DNA from: Rhodospirillaceae bacterium
GTDB taxonomy: Bacteria; Pseudomonadota; Alphaproteobacteria; SP197
Length of the DNA: 15,705 nucleotides
Direction of reading: 5' to 3'
Assembly (NCBI GenBank): GCA_018700655.1
Contig: JABIUG010000132.1
Coordinates: 1-15,705, forward strand
This document shows positions 1 to 7,535 of this stretch, one piece after another; position 1 is the stretch's first letter; each line of letters starts with the position of its first letter. The position numbers and the translations under genes are program-made. The notes beneath the pieces were generated by a model, which did no database searches, had not been told where the DNA came from, and worked only from the letters and a program-made list of their open reading frames with translations.

Positions 1-2
1 AC

Positions 3-491
3 CGGATCACCTGTTCGGGCGGCACGGCGGCACTCGACCTGATGCTTCACATGATTACGCTGCAGCATGGCGCGGAGCTGGCGGGCAAGGTCTCTGAGCA
101 GTTCATTCATGAACGAATTCGTGAATCCCACGATCACCAGAGGATGGCGCTGCAGTCGCGGGTTGGAGTCAGCGACCCCAAGCTTCTGGCAGCGATCGGG
201 GAGATGGAAGAAAACCTCGAAGAGCCGCTGCCATTGCCCGCGATCGCCGACGCCGTCGGGCTCTCGACCCGCCAGCTCGAACGCCTGTTCAAGAAACATC
301 TGGGCCGCACACCGTCGCGCTACTATCGCGAACTGCGCCTGCATCATGCCCGCCTGATGCTGATGCAGGGGTCTGCCTCGATCCTGTCGATCGCACTGGC
401 TGCAGGCTTTGTTTCGGCCTCACATTTCAGCCGTCGCTACCGCGAATACTTCGGCCGCACCCCGCGTGAAGAACGTCGCGGAGCCGTCTGA
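3..491 (+). CDS. GlxA-family AraC-type transcriptional regulator, 3' part only
   Basis: The open frame runs in from the left edge, so the start lies outside the window; 162 residues are visible. The first residues read RITCSGGTAALDLML, the conserved end of the DJ-1/PfpI-like sensor domain in GlxA-type regulators. An AraC double helix-turn-helix follows, with LPLPAIADAVGLSTRQLERL as the first helix pair and AAGFVSASHFSRRYREYFGRTP as the signature second one. Known members of this architecture include GbdR and CdhR, which control glycine betaine and carnitine catabolism. It ends 9 nt before the stop of the convergent PhyH gene. A role in quaternary-amine control here is inference from the neighbouring BetI-like regulator and the MttB-family module. 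The family call is firm; the ligand is unknown. Confidence 0.9.
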   Translation, partial: RITCSGGTAALDLMLHMITLQHGAELAGKVSEQFIHERIRESHDHQRMALQSRVGVSDPKLLAAIGEMEENLEEPLPLPAIADAVGLSTRQLERLFKKHLGRTPSRYYRELRLHHARLMLMQGSASILSIALAAGFVSASHFSRRYREYFGRTPREERRGAV

Positions 492-500
492 CCCGTCAAG

Positions 501-1336
501 TCAGGCAAACAGGTCCTGTGGGTTGCCCATCTGGTAATATCCCAAGACGCCGTTGCCGCGTTCCGTGCCGTCATAGACGTCCCAGCCCAGGATTTGTTGC
601 GCGCGTGTGGGAAGGGCCTTTACGTCGTCGACAATAAGGTTGAGGAAGTGGTTCTCGACCGGGCGGAGCCAGTCGACGCAGTAGGAAACCGAGAGGCCGC
701 GGCGGATGCTGGCCTCCGTGCTGGTGCCGCCGCCATGGATTGTTTCGCCGGTGAAGATCGCGACCGAACCAGCCGGCATGGCCGCACAGGTTACTTCAGA
801 CTCAAGCGGTTCGCGCTCTGGATCCCATTTGTGGCTGCCGGGGACGATTTGAGTCGCGCCGTTGGCCGCGGTGTAGTCGGTCAGTGCGATCATGGCGTTG
901 ACGCACAGATTGCCCAGTTTCTGGACGCCGGTCGGCCAGGAATTGTTGTCGGTGTGGAGTTTCTGCGCTGTTTCGTTCTGGCGGATCTCGATCAGCTCGC
1001 CGGCCGAAAGCATGTAATCGGTGCAGAGCGGCAGCAACAGGTGGTTCATGACGCCAGAAGGTGCGGGTCGATCAGGGCATCGACAAAGGCGGGTGTCTTT
1101 GCCGCCAGCCCCTGCAGGCGAACGGTGTTGTAACCCAGGAAGTCGTCGAACATCTCCACGCCGGTATAGGTTCGGTTGTGGGCCTCGATCAGCGGCTGAA
1201 CCTCGTCGTTGTAGCGATTGAGCCATGCATCGGAGAAAAAGTTATCGATGATGACGACACCTTCACGGTCAATCGCTTCGTTGATGGATGGGACATTGGC
1301 GTCTCCGGAAAGGCAGCTCACCTGGGTGGTCATCAT
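501..1336 (-). pseudogene. Phytanoyl-CoA dioxygenase (PhyH) family gene with one frameshift
   Basis: This would encode an Fe(II)/2-oxoglutarate-dependent oxygenase of about 278 residues, in two frames. The N-terminal part (from 1336, or from the second ATG at 1333, which is better spaced from a GAGGA Shine-Dalgarno) reads well to DALIDPHLLA and then meets TGA at 1046-1048. Homology resumes at once in another frame as VMNHLLLPLCTDY and continues to the stop at 501. One missing base at about 1050-1057 explains it. The catalytic residues lie in the second part: HTD in KLHTDNNSW, the distal His in ETIHGGG, and an Arg in IRRGLS. It diverges from the tetR gene and probably shares its operator. It could be a true pseudogene or a sequencing/assembly error. 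The substrate is unknown; the family includes ectoine hydroxylase-like enzymes. Confidence 0.85.
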
Positions 1337-1360
1337 GGTATCCTCGTGGTGGTGGGATTG

Positions 1361-1389
1361 ATTCTAACAGAACTTGGACATTTGTCCAA
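1361..1389 (-). promoter_or_regulatory. Sigma70-like promoter of the PhyH gene
   Basis: On the minus strand TTGGAC (1389-1384) and TAGAAT (1366-1361) are separated by exactly 17 nt. Both hexamers are close to consensus. The start codon of the PhyH gene follows 25-28 nt downstream. The -35 lies inside one arm of the palindrome at 1374-1389. Confidence 0.6.
1374..1389. promoter_or_regulatory. 16-bp palindrome, probable TetR operator
   Basis: TTGGACA-TT-TGTCCAA is a perfect inverted repeat with 7-bp arms. It is centred between two divergent genes, one of which encodes a TetR regulator, which is the classical position of an autoregulatory TetR operator. Each arm contains the -35 hexamer of one of the two divergent promoters, so a bound dimer would block both. 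Binding by the adjacent regulator is inference. Confidence 0.65.
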
Positions 1390-1402
1390 ATTTGACTAGA
1401 GT
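1374..1402 (+). promoter_or_regulatory. Sigma70-like promoter of the tetR gene
   Basis: TTGGAC (1374-1379) and TAGAGT (1397-1402) are 17 nt apart, and the ATG follows at 1427. The -35 lies in the other arm of the same palindrome used by the divergent PhyH promoter. The leader would be only about 18 nt and shows no clear Shine-Dalgarno sequence. Confidence 0.5.
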
Positions 1403-1426
1403 GAACGTCTACAAACTGGTTCAAAA

Positions 1427-2053
1427 ATGGCAAAACAGACCGTCAAGCCACAGCGACCCGGCACCCAGCCCGAGATCAACGAATTCCGGCGCGCCAGACT
1501 GATGGAATCAACTATTCGCCTGCTCGCCGAAAAAGGCGTTGCAGGTGCCACGGTTCGTGCCATCACCGGCGATGCCGAGGTCAGCCACGGGCTGATCGGC
1601 CATTACTACGCGACAAAGGACGATCTGCTGGTTGCTGCGCTGGAGCACCTGTTTGCTGGCGTTGCAACCGATGTCGCGGGCCAGATCGCGGCTGCCGGTG
1701 AAGACCCGATCGCGCGCCTCAGGGCTTTGCCGGAAGCTTTGTTCTCGGCCGCGATTTTTACCGAAACCAACCGTTCGGCCTTTTTGGCTTTCTGGCACGA
1801 AATTCGTTTCAACGAAGCGGTGCAGAGGGCCAACCAGGCACTCTATGACGGTTATCGAGAACGGGTTTGCGGTTTTTTCAGCGAAGCTGCGGCATACCTT
1901 GGCCAGGAGATCGACTGCGAAAGCGCCGCCATCGGTCTGATCGCCCTCAGTGACGGACTCTGGCTGGAGCTCTCGATCAGCGCGGGCGAAGTCGATGCCG
2001 ACCGCGCGGCGGAACTGTGCCACGGGTTCATCGATACCCAGCTCAAGCGCTAG
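1427..2053 (+). CDS. TetR-family regulator, BetI-like
   Basis: This 208-residue protein has the usual TetR length. The N-terminal helix-turn-helix spans about residues 23-68 (ARLMESTIRLLAEKGVAGAT, then VSHGLIGHYYATKDDLLVAA). The recognition helix region SHGLIGHYYATKDDLL resembles the corresponding segment of BetI, the choline-responsive repressor of glycine betaine synthesis genes. The C-terminal helical part is the ligand and dimer domain and is typical of the BetI C-terminal family (AFLAFWHEIRFNEAVQ, LIALSDGLWLELSI). It is divergent from the PhyH gene with a palindrome between them, and convergent with the ASKHA reactivase gene, leaving only 2 nt between stop codons. Control of the PhyH gene and of itself is likely. 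Control of the demethylation operon is possible, but I found no second full copy of the palindrome near that promoter region. Confidence 0.85.
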   Translation: MAKQTVKPQRPGTQPEINEFRRARLMESTIRLLAEKGVAGATVRAITGDAEVSHGLIGHYYATKDDLLVAALEHLFAGVATDVAGQIAAAGEDPIARLRALPEALFSAAIFTETNRSAFLAFWHEIRFNEAVQRANQALYDGYRERVCGFFSEAAAYLGQEIDCESAAIGLIALSDGLWLELSISAGEVDADRAAELCHGFIDTQLKR

Positions 2054-2055
2054 AT

Positions 2056-4083
2056 TTACTCCGCCGCTTCGCTCTTGCCGCGGCCTTCGCGGCGTCTGCG
2101 ACGGCGTCCGCCGCTACCACCGGCCGCATCATCGGTTTGCGCGAATTTGGGTTCGGGCAGGGTGACCACCTTAGTGAGATTGGGATAACTCGCGGTCTTG
2201 TGCGGGATCGCCATGGCGTCGATGAAGTGTTCCTGGAACTTCGGCTCGACCGCCGTCTCGATCTTCTCGATGCGCCGGACCTGCTCTTCCAGTTCCCTGC
2301 GCAGCTTGCTGCTGAGCAGAGCGAGCCTGGCGCCGGTGCCGGCGGCGTTACCCGCCGAGCCGACCTTGGCGAGATCGCAATCTGGAATCATGCCCAGGAT
2401 CATGGCGAATTTGGTGTCGATATGGCTGCCGAAGGCACCCGCCAGGGTGATGCGCTCGACGGTATCGATGCCCATGTGATCCATCAGCAGCCGTGCGCCA
2501 GCATAGAGAGCGCCCTTGGCGAGTTGAATCTGGCGGATGTCGTTCTGGGTGACGATGATCAGCCGGGAACCGTCATGCAGGACAAAGGCATAGGTGCGGT
2601 CCTGCTGGATGATGCGCGGGGTTTGTGCGGCCATGGAGCCGTCGATCACACCGTCAGTCGCGAGCAGGCCTGTGAGATACATTTCGGCCAGGACTTCGAT
2701 GATGCCGGAACCGCAGATGCCGGTCGGCTCGATGTCGAAACCCTCTTCGCTCGACCAGCGGTCGTCGCCGATCACCTTGAAGCGCGGCTCCAGGGTCTCG
2801 CGGTCGATCTCGACCCGCTCGATCGCTCCGGGCGCGGCGCGCTGTCCCGAACTGATCTGGGCGCCTTCAAAGGCAGGGCCCGTGGGTGATGAGGCAGCGA
2901 GCAGCCCGTCCTTGTTGCCAAGGATGATCTCGGCATTGGTTCCGACATCGACGATCAGCGTCATCTCGTCATTCTTGTAGGGCATCTCGCATAGCACGAC
3001 GCCGGCGGCATCGGCGCCGACATGGCCCGCTATACAGGGCAGAACATAGATTCTGGTGCCGGTGTTGAGATGAACATCGATATCGGATGCCAACATGATC
3101 GTGGCGTCGTCGGTCGCCAGTGCGAAGGGTGCAAAACCCAGCGGCGTGGGATCGAGCCCCAGGACCAGATGGTGCATCACCGGGTTGCCGGCAATCGTGA
3201 TTTCCATGATGTCGTTGGGATCGATCGCAGCTTCGGTTGCGGTTTCCTGGGCCAGTTCGTTCAACGCCTCGCGCACGACCTTGGTCATGGCCTCGGCGCC
3301 GCCCTCGTTCATCATGGCGTAAGAAACACGGCTCATAAGGTCTTCACCGAAGCGGATCTGCGGGTTCATGCGTCCGGCAGATGCCAGCACCTCGCCGGTC
3401 AGCAGATCACACAGGTGCATCGCAATGGTGGTCGAGCCGACATCGACGGCAAGGCCATAGACCTTGTCGTGAAAGCCCGGACGGATATCGATCAGGCGTT
3501 TGCCGCGACGCACCATGACGGTCGCCTTGTAGCCGCCGTCTTCGAGTGTCTTGTGGAGCTTGCGCAGAACATGGGCGTCGACGCCCGCAACCGTGACATC
3601 CCAGGTTTCCTTCAGCGCTTTTTCCAGGCGGCGCAGATGAGACGCGGGATCGTGCATGTCGGGTTCGGGGATCTCGACATACATGGGGCGCACGACCGGA
3701 TCAACGTCAACGGCGCGGGCATCGGCCCGCTTGCGCACGATCTGTCGGTGCACCTGGCTTTCTTCAGGGACATCAACCACCAGGTCGCCGCCGATACGGA
3801 CCTGGCAGGAAAGCCGCCGGTTTTCCTTAAGCAGGACGCTTTCACGCTGACGTGATTCGGCATCGGTCAGCGGTGTCAGATGATCGTTCGACGAGGAAAT
3901 GCCGTGTTTGGCAAATTCGCCATCGCCGATCCGGACCTGGCAGCGTGTGCAAATGCCACGTCCACCGCAAACCGAATCGAGGTCAACGCCCAGCTCGCGC
4001 GCGGCCTGTAACAGTTGCGTGCCACGCGGAAAGTTGCCCCGCCGACCTGACGGGGTGAAAACAACAAGCGGGTCTTCAGACAC
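2056..4083 (-). CDS. RACo-like corrinoid protein reactivase ([2Fe-2S] ferredoxin + ASKHA/DUF4445)
   Basis: This 675-residue protein has the RACo architecture. The N-terminal plant-type ferredoxin domain carries Cys39, Cys45, Cys48 (VCGGRGICTRC) and Cys93 (RLSC) for one [2Fe-2S] cluster. The C-terminal ASKHA/DUF4445 domain begins at about residue 205 with LAVDVGSTT, then LIVDVGTNAEI, GPAFEGAQISSGQRA and GICGSGIIEVL. The family performs ATP-dependent reduction of inactive Co(II) corrinoid to Co(I). I chose the GTG at 4083: it has GGAGG 4 nt upstream and overlaps the preceding stop by 8 nt. The ATG 60 nt further upstream would lie within the preceding gene. The protein ends in a Gly/Arg/Lys-rich tail with six consecutive arginines. 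It is the last gene of the operon. The family assignment is firm; the partner corrinoid protein is inferred to be the one encoded at 8459-9163. Confidence 0.9.
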   Translation of the reverse strand: MSEDPLVVFTPSGRRGNFPRGTQLLQAARELGVDLDSVCGGRGICTRCQVRIGDGEFAKHGISSSNDHLTPLTDAESRQRESVLLKENRRLSCQVRIGGDLVVDVPEESQVHRQIVRKRADARAVDVDPVVRPMYVEIPEPDMHDPASHLRRLEKALKETWDVTVAGVDAHVLRKLHKTLEDGGYKATVMVRRGKRLIDIRPGFHDKVYGLAVDVGSTTIAMHLCDLLTGEVLASAGRMNPQIRFGEDLMSRVSYAMMNEGGAEAMTKVVREALNELAQETATEAAIDPNDIMEITIAGNPVMHHLVLGLDPTPLGFAPFALATDDATIMLASDIDVHLNTGTRIYVLPCIAGHVGADAAGVVLCEMPYKNDEMTLIVDVGTNAEIILGNKDGLLAASSPTGPAFEGAQISSGQRAAPGAIERVEIDRETLEPRFKVIGDDRWSSEEGFDIEPTGICGSGIIEVLAEMYLTGLLATDGVIDGSMAAQTPRIIQQDRTYAFVLHDGSRLIIVTQNDIRQIQLAKGALYAGARLLMDHMGIDTVERITLAGAFGSHIDTKFAMILGMIPDCDLAKVGSAGNAAGTGARLALLSSKLRRELEEQVRRIEKIETAVEPKFQEHFIDAMAIPHKTASYPNLTKVVTLPEPKFAQTDDAAGGSGGRRRRRREGRGKSEAAE

Positions 4084-4987
4084 GACGCCTCCGTCCTTCG
4101 CGGCGCTTGGCACGCGCTTCAGCGATCGATTCACCTTTGGCACCGGCGCCTGAGTTCAACGAAATCCATTTTTTGCAGTTCTTGTCGACCCCCATCATCA
4201 CGTCGGCCGCACGGATTGCCGTCATGATCTCGCCTTCAAGCGGATTGGTGATCGCCGAGGTCATGCCGTTGGAGGCAGCCATCGCCAGGAACGCCGCGTT
4301 GAGCGCCGGACGGGCAGGTAGGCCAAAGGAGATGTTGGACGCGCCGCAGGTCGTGTTGACCTTCAGCTCTTCGCGCAAGCGCCGCAGGATCTGGAAGCTG
4401 GTGCGCCCGGCCGCACCGATCGCGCCGATCGGCATGACCAGTGGATCGACAATCACGTCGCAGGGCGGAATACCGAAATCCTGGGCCCGCTCGACGATCT
4501 TCTTGGCCACTGCGAAACGTTCGTCGGGGTCTTCGGAGATGCCGGTCTCGTCGTTCGAGATCGCGACCACCGCGGCGTTGTATTTGGCAACCAGAGGCAG
4601 GACGACCTCAAGGCGTTCTTCCTCGCCGGTCACCGAGTTCACCAAGGGCTTGCCGACATAGGCCTCCAGGCCCTTTTCGAGCGCGGCCACGATCGAACTG
4701 TCGATCGAGAGCGGCGCATCGGTCAGCGACTGCACCAGCTTGATGCAGTCGTAGAGCATCTGGGGTTCATCGGCGAGCGGCACACCGGCATTGACGTCCA
4801 GCATATGGGCACCGGCCTCGACCTGCGCCAGTGTGTCGGATTCAACGCGGCTGTAGTCGCCTTCCGCCATTTCGGCGGCCAGCTTCTTGCGGCCCGTGGG
4901 GTTGATGCGTTCACCGATCACGGTGAAGGGTTGCTCGAACCCGATGACGACGGTTTTTGTCGCCGAGCTGATCACGGTCTCGGTCAT
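4076..4987 (-). CDS. Methyltetrahydrofolate:corrinoid methyltransferase (DHPS/MetH pterin-domain family)
   Basis: This 303-residue protein is of the AcsE/MetH pterin-binding TIM-barrel type. Landmarks are GERINPTG (residues 25-32), LDVNAG (63-68), SIDSS, NSVTGEEER, DVIVDPLVMPIG and TTCGASNISFGLP, all typical of the pterin pocket. The likely role in this cytoplasmic pathway is moving the methyl group from methyl-corrinoid protein to tetrahydrofolate, giving methyl-H4F for the MetF proteins. It lacks the B12-binding and activation domains of MetH, consistent with a separate corrinoid protein encoded in the operon. The start ATG overlaps the upstream MetF stop by 4 nt (ATGA), and the end overlaps the reactivase start by 8 nt, so coupling is likely. 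The C-terminus is unusually basic (AKRREGRRRRV). Dihydropteroate synthase is an alternative name, but the context and corrinoid-type motifs argue against folate synthesis. Confidence 0.9.
   Translation of the reverse strand: MTETVISSATKTVVIGFEQPFTVIGERINPTGRKKLAAEMAEGDYSRVESDTLAQVEAGAHMLDVNAGVPLADEPQMLYDCIKLVQSLTDAPLSIDSSIVAALEKGLEAYVGKPLVNSVTGEEERLEVVLPLVAKYNAAVVAISNDETGISEDPDERFAVAKKIVERAQDFGIPPCDVIVDPLVMPIGAIGAAGRTSFQILRRLREELKVNTTCGASNISFGLPARPALNAAFLAMAASNGMTSAITNPLEGEIMTAIRAADVMMGVDKNCKKWISLNSGAGAKGESIAEARAKRREGRRRRV
4088..4092 (-). promoter_or_regulatory. Ribosome binding site that fixes a GTG start
   Basis: GGAGG on the minus strand lies 4 nt before the GTG at 4083, inside the last codons of the methyltransferase gene. 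No comparable site precedes the upstream in-frame ATG at 4143. Confidence 0.55.
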
Positions 4988-6081
4988 GCCTGAACTTTGT
5001 ACCTCTGTTGCATATAGCCTGGGATGACGGGGTTGACGGCATGAAGGGTTCGACCCTCCAGAGCACCGGACTCCGATATGATTTCGGCGACGCTTTCTTC
5101 CTGACGATACGCCATCAGGTGAATGCCCGATACGCCTTCGATCTCGCGTATTTGCTGGATCAGCTCAACGCAGATTTTCTTGCCCTCGGTCTTCTGCTTT
5201 TCGGCGCCTTCCAGGCGCGCGATGACACTGTCGGGTATATGGACGCCCGGCACATTGCCGCGAATCCATTTGGCCGCGCGCGCCGAAGCGAGCGGGCCGA
5301 CACCGACGAGGATGAAGCACTTTTCATGGAGACCCATGTCGCGGACCCGTTGCATGTACTGCTTCAACAGGTCGATGTCATAGCAGTACTGGGTCTGCAC
5401 GAACTGCGCGCCGGCGGCGATCTTTTTGGCCAGGCGCAGCGGACGAAAATCAAAGGGCGGTGCGAACGGATTGGCGGCAGCGCCCAGGAAAAGTTCCGGC
5501 GCCTTATCGAGCTTGCGGCCGGATGCCAGTTCGCTTTTGTCGCGCATGTTGCGGATGATCTCTAGTGCAGCCATGCAATCGAGATCAAACACCGGTTTGG
5601 CCTGGGGATGGTCGCCGCACTGCACGCCATCACCGGTCAGGCACAGGATGGTGGCAACACCCATCGCCGCAGCGCCCAGCACATCGCCCTGGATCGCGAT
5701 CCGGTTGCGGTCACGCGCCGATATCTGCATCACCGGTGCGTATCCCACGCGCGTGAGCAGGGCGCAAACGCCAACGCTCGACATATGGCAATTGGCGCCG
5801 GATCCATCGGTCGCGTTGATAGCGTCGACCCAACCGTCAAAGATCGAAGCACGCTCGAAGACATCCATAGGGTCAGCGGAATCGGGCGGTGACAATTCAG
5901 CGGTTACAGCAAATTCATCGGCACGCAGAACACGTTCAAGGCGGCCACGCGAGGTGTGGCCGGGCAGTGGCTCAAGCGGCGCACCAGGATCAATCGGCCC
6001 GGGATCGATCATCTCCGGGAATGCCGGCCCCTCGTTCAGAGGGCCGGTCGGAAATGTGTTGTCGGGGCGCTCGTCGGTCAT
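4984..6081 (-). CDS. Methylenetetrahydrofolate reductase (MetF-type), copy with N-terminal extension
   Basis: This 365-residue flavin-dependent TIM-barrel protein interconverts methylene-H4F and methyl-H4F. A Pro/Gly/Asp-rich stretch of about 45 residues precedes the barrel, which begins at about residue 47. The family's catalytic acid is probably Glu62 in VTAELSPPD. Other MetF landmarks are DAINATDG, SARDRNRIAIQGD, ILCLTGDG, AAANPF and QFVQTQYCYDID. It clearly resembles the other MetF-type protein of this operon (6607-7518) but is not a close copy. It overlaps the cysteine-rich MTHFR_C gene by 1 nt (TGATG) and the pterin methyltransferase gene by 4 nt. In this setting the reaction probably runs in the oxidative direction, disposing of methyl-H4F; this is inference. 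The start ATG is supported by the tight overlap. Confidence 0.9.
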   Translation of the reverse strand: MTDERPDNTFPTGPLNEGPAFPEMIDPGPIDPGAPLEPLPGHTSRGRLERVLRADEFAVTAELSPPDSADPMDVFERASIFDGWVDAINATDGSGANCHMSSVGVCALLTRVGYAPVMQISARDRNRIAIQGDVLGAAAMGVATILCLTGDGVQCGDHPQAKPVFDLDCMAALEIIRNMRDKSELASGRKLDKAPELFLGAAANPFAPPFDFRPLRLAKKIAAGAQFVQTQYCYDIDLLKQYMQRVRDMGLHEKCFILVGVGPLASARAAKWIRGNVPGVHIPDSVIARLEGAEKQKTEGKKICVELIQQIREIEGVSGIHLMAYRQEESVAEIISESGALEGRTLHAVNPVIPGYMQQRYKVQA

Positions 6082-6581
6082 CAGGCGGCCTTCCTGGCGG
6101 CGGCATCGCGTGCTGACGAACGAGGCTGGGGATAGTCACCGTCTTTCTTCTGGCGTATCAGACGCAGCCAGGAGGAACTTCCCTTCATGCGATGGTCGAC
6201 CGGCTGCTGCACGTCGAGAAACTTCTCGTTGGCGATCGCCAGGCTGCCTTCCCAGGCCTTGACCCAGACACACGGCATGTCGGGTTTGACCTCGCAATGG
6301 CCGTCGGCACGTACACCACCGCAGGGACCGTTTCGCAGGTTCTTGGGGCAGTTCATCGGGCAAGACATACCTGTCGAGGAGAGCGCGCACTGGCCGCACA
6401 TCTGGCAATCGAACATCAGCGCCTTGATGCCGTGTTCGACGGCAACGACCGGAGCCTCCAGCCTGCTGTATCCCAGGCGACGGGTCGCCGGTTCGACGGC
6501 CATGATGACGCCCTCGAAGAGGTCGTAGAGCTTCATCAGGCCGCGCGAATGGCGGACAGACCAAAGACGTATTGCGCGCAT
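6081..6581 (-). CDS. MTHFR_C / MetV-like cysteine-rich partner of methylenetetrahydrofolate reductase
   Basis: This 166-residue protein has the WSVRH motif near its N-terminus and a dense cysteine block: Cys59, 62, 65, 74, 78, 87, 96 and 104, starting FDCQMCGQC and containing SCPMNCPK and GPCGG. This is the MTHFR C-terminal (MetV) family, known in acetogens as the partner subunit of MetF. Eight cysteines could hold iron-sulfur clusters and/or zinc; the metal cannot be read from sequence. It sits between the two MetF-type genes, 25 nt after one and overlapping the other by 1 nt, which supports a shared complex. The ATG at 6581 is chosen because GGAGA lies 7 nt upstream and it keeps the conserved WSVRH segment; an internal ATG at 6536 would remove it. 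No signal peptide or membrane segment is visible. Confidence 0.85.
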   Translation of the reverse strand: MRAIRLWSVRHSRGLMKLYDLFEGVIMAVEPATRRLGYSRLEAPVVAVEHGIKALMFDCQMCGQCALSSTGMSCPMNCPKNLRNGPCGGVRADGHCEVKPDMPCVWVKAWEGSLAIANEKFLDVQQPVDHRMKGSSSWLRLIRQKKDGDYPQPRSSARDAAARKAA

Positions 6582-6606
6582 GGCGCAGTCTCCAGACAGG
6601 CGGCAG

Positions 6607-7518
6607 TCAGCCGCGCAGGTTGTATTCGCTCAAGGTGGCAGCGATAGCCTTTTCACCGCGCGGCGCCATCAGGTGTGCGCCGGCGATGCCTTCGATCTCA
6701 CGGTACTGCTCGACCAGTTCGGCGCAGACCTTGCGGCCCTCGGCCTTCTCGTCATCGGCGCCTTCGATCCGTGCAATCACGTGATCGGGGACATCGACGC
6801 CAAACAGGTTCGCGGTCATCCAGCGCGCCGACTTGGCCGACATGATCGGTCCGACGCCAACGATGAACTTGGCCTTTTCGGTCACACCGTGATCACGAAG
6901 GGCGGCCATGTAACGCTTGAGGATATCAATGTCGTAGGCGAACTGGGTCTGGAAGAAATCAGCGCCGGCTTCGATCTTGTCCAGAAGACCGGTCGGCTTG
7001 AAATCCGCGTCGGGATCACGCGGTGAATCAGCCCCACCGATCAAGAGGCCCGGGGCCGGTTTGATTGCGCGGCCCGACGGGGCAGGGAAGGTGCCCTCGT
7101 CGCGCATCTGACGCGCCATCGACATCAGGCCCTTGCTGTCTGTGTCCTCGACCGGTTTGGCATCGGGCTGGTCGCCGTTGGTGATGCTGTCGCCGTGAAG
7201 ACAAAGAATGGAATGAATGCCGAGTGCCGGGGCACCGATCATCTCACCCTGGATAGCAAGGCGGTTACGGTCGCGCACAGTAAACTGGAGAACCGGCTCA
7301 ATGCCGTTCTTGGCCATGATCGCCGCACAGGCCAGCGCCGACATATGGGCACGTGCACCGGCGCCATCGGTCACGTTAACCGCATCGACCAGTCCCTTGA
7401 GGCAGCCGACCTTGTCCATCACCGAAGCTTCGTCGGCACCGTCGGGCGGTGTCGTCTCGGCTGTGATGACAAATTCGCCAGAGGCCAGCTTGGCCTCGAG
7501 ATTACCCTTAGACTTCAT
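6607..7518 (-). CDS. Methylenetetrahydrofolate reductase (MetF-type), compact copy
   Basis: This 303-residue protein is about the usual bacterial MetF length. It starts directly at the barrel: the probable catalytic Glu21 in VITAETTPPD is followed by DAVNVTDG, TVRDRNRLAIQGE, ILCLHGDS, GADFFQTQFAYDID and VGVGP. It lacks the Pro-rich N-terminal extension of the second MetF-type protein (4984-6081). AAGGA lies about 10 nt before the ATG. It follows the small 'virulence factor' gene by 17 nt and precedes the MTHFR_C gene by 25 nt. Two reductase paralogues flanking a cysteine-rich partner suggest either a heteromeric enzyme or separate specificities for electron carrier or folate. The enzyme family is firm; which direction each copy works in is inference. 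Confidence 0.9.
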   Translation of the reverse strand: MKSKGNLEAKLASGEFVITAETTPPDGADEASVMDKVGCLKGLVDAVNVTDGAGARAHMSALACAAIMAKNGIEPVLQFTVRDRNRLAIQGEMIGAPALGIHSILCLHGDSITNGDQPDAKPVEDTDSKGLMSMARQMRDEGTFPAPSGRAIKPAPGLLIGGADSPRDPDADFKPTGLLDKIEAGADFFQTQFAYDIDILKRYMAALRDHGVTEKAKFIVGVGPIMSAKSARWMTANLFGVDVPDHVIARIEGADDEKAEGRKVCAELVEQYREIEGIAGAHLMAPRGEKAIAATLSEYNLRG

Positions 7519-7535
7519 CGTTCCCAGTCCTTCTC

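Noticed and set aside
594..1133. Long open frame on the plus strand opposite the broken PhyH gene
   Set aside because: It lies antisense to clear PhyH homology, shows no recognisable domain, and such shadow frames are common in high-GC coding DNA.
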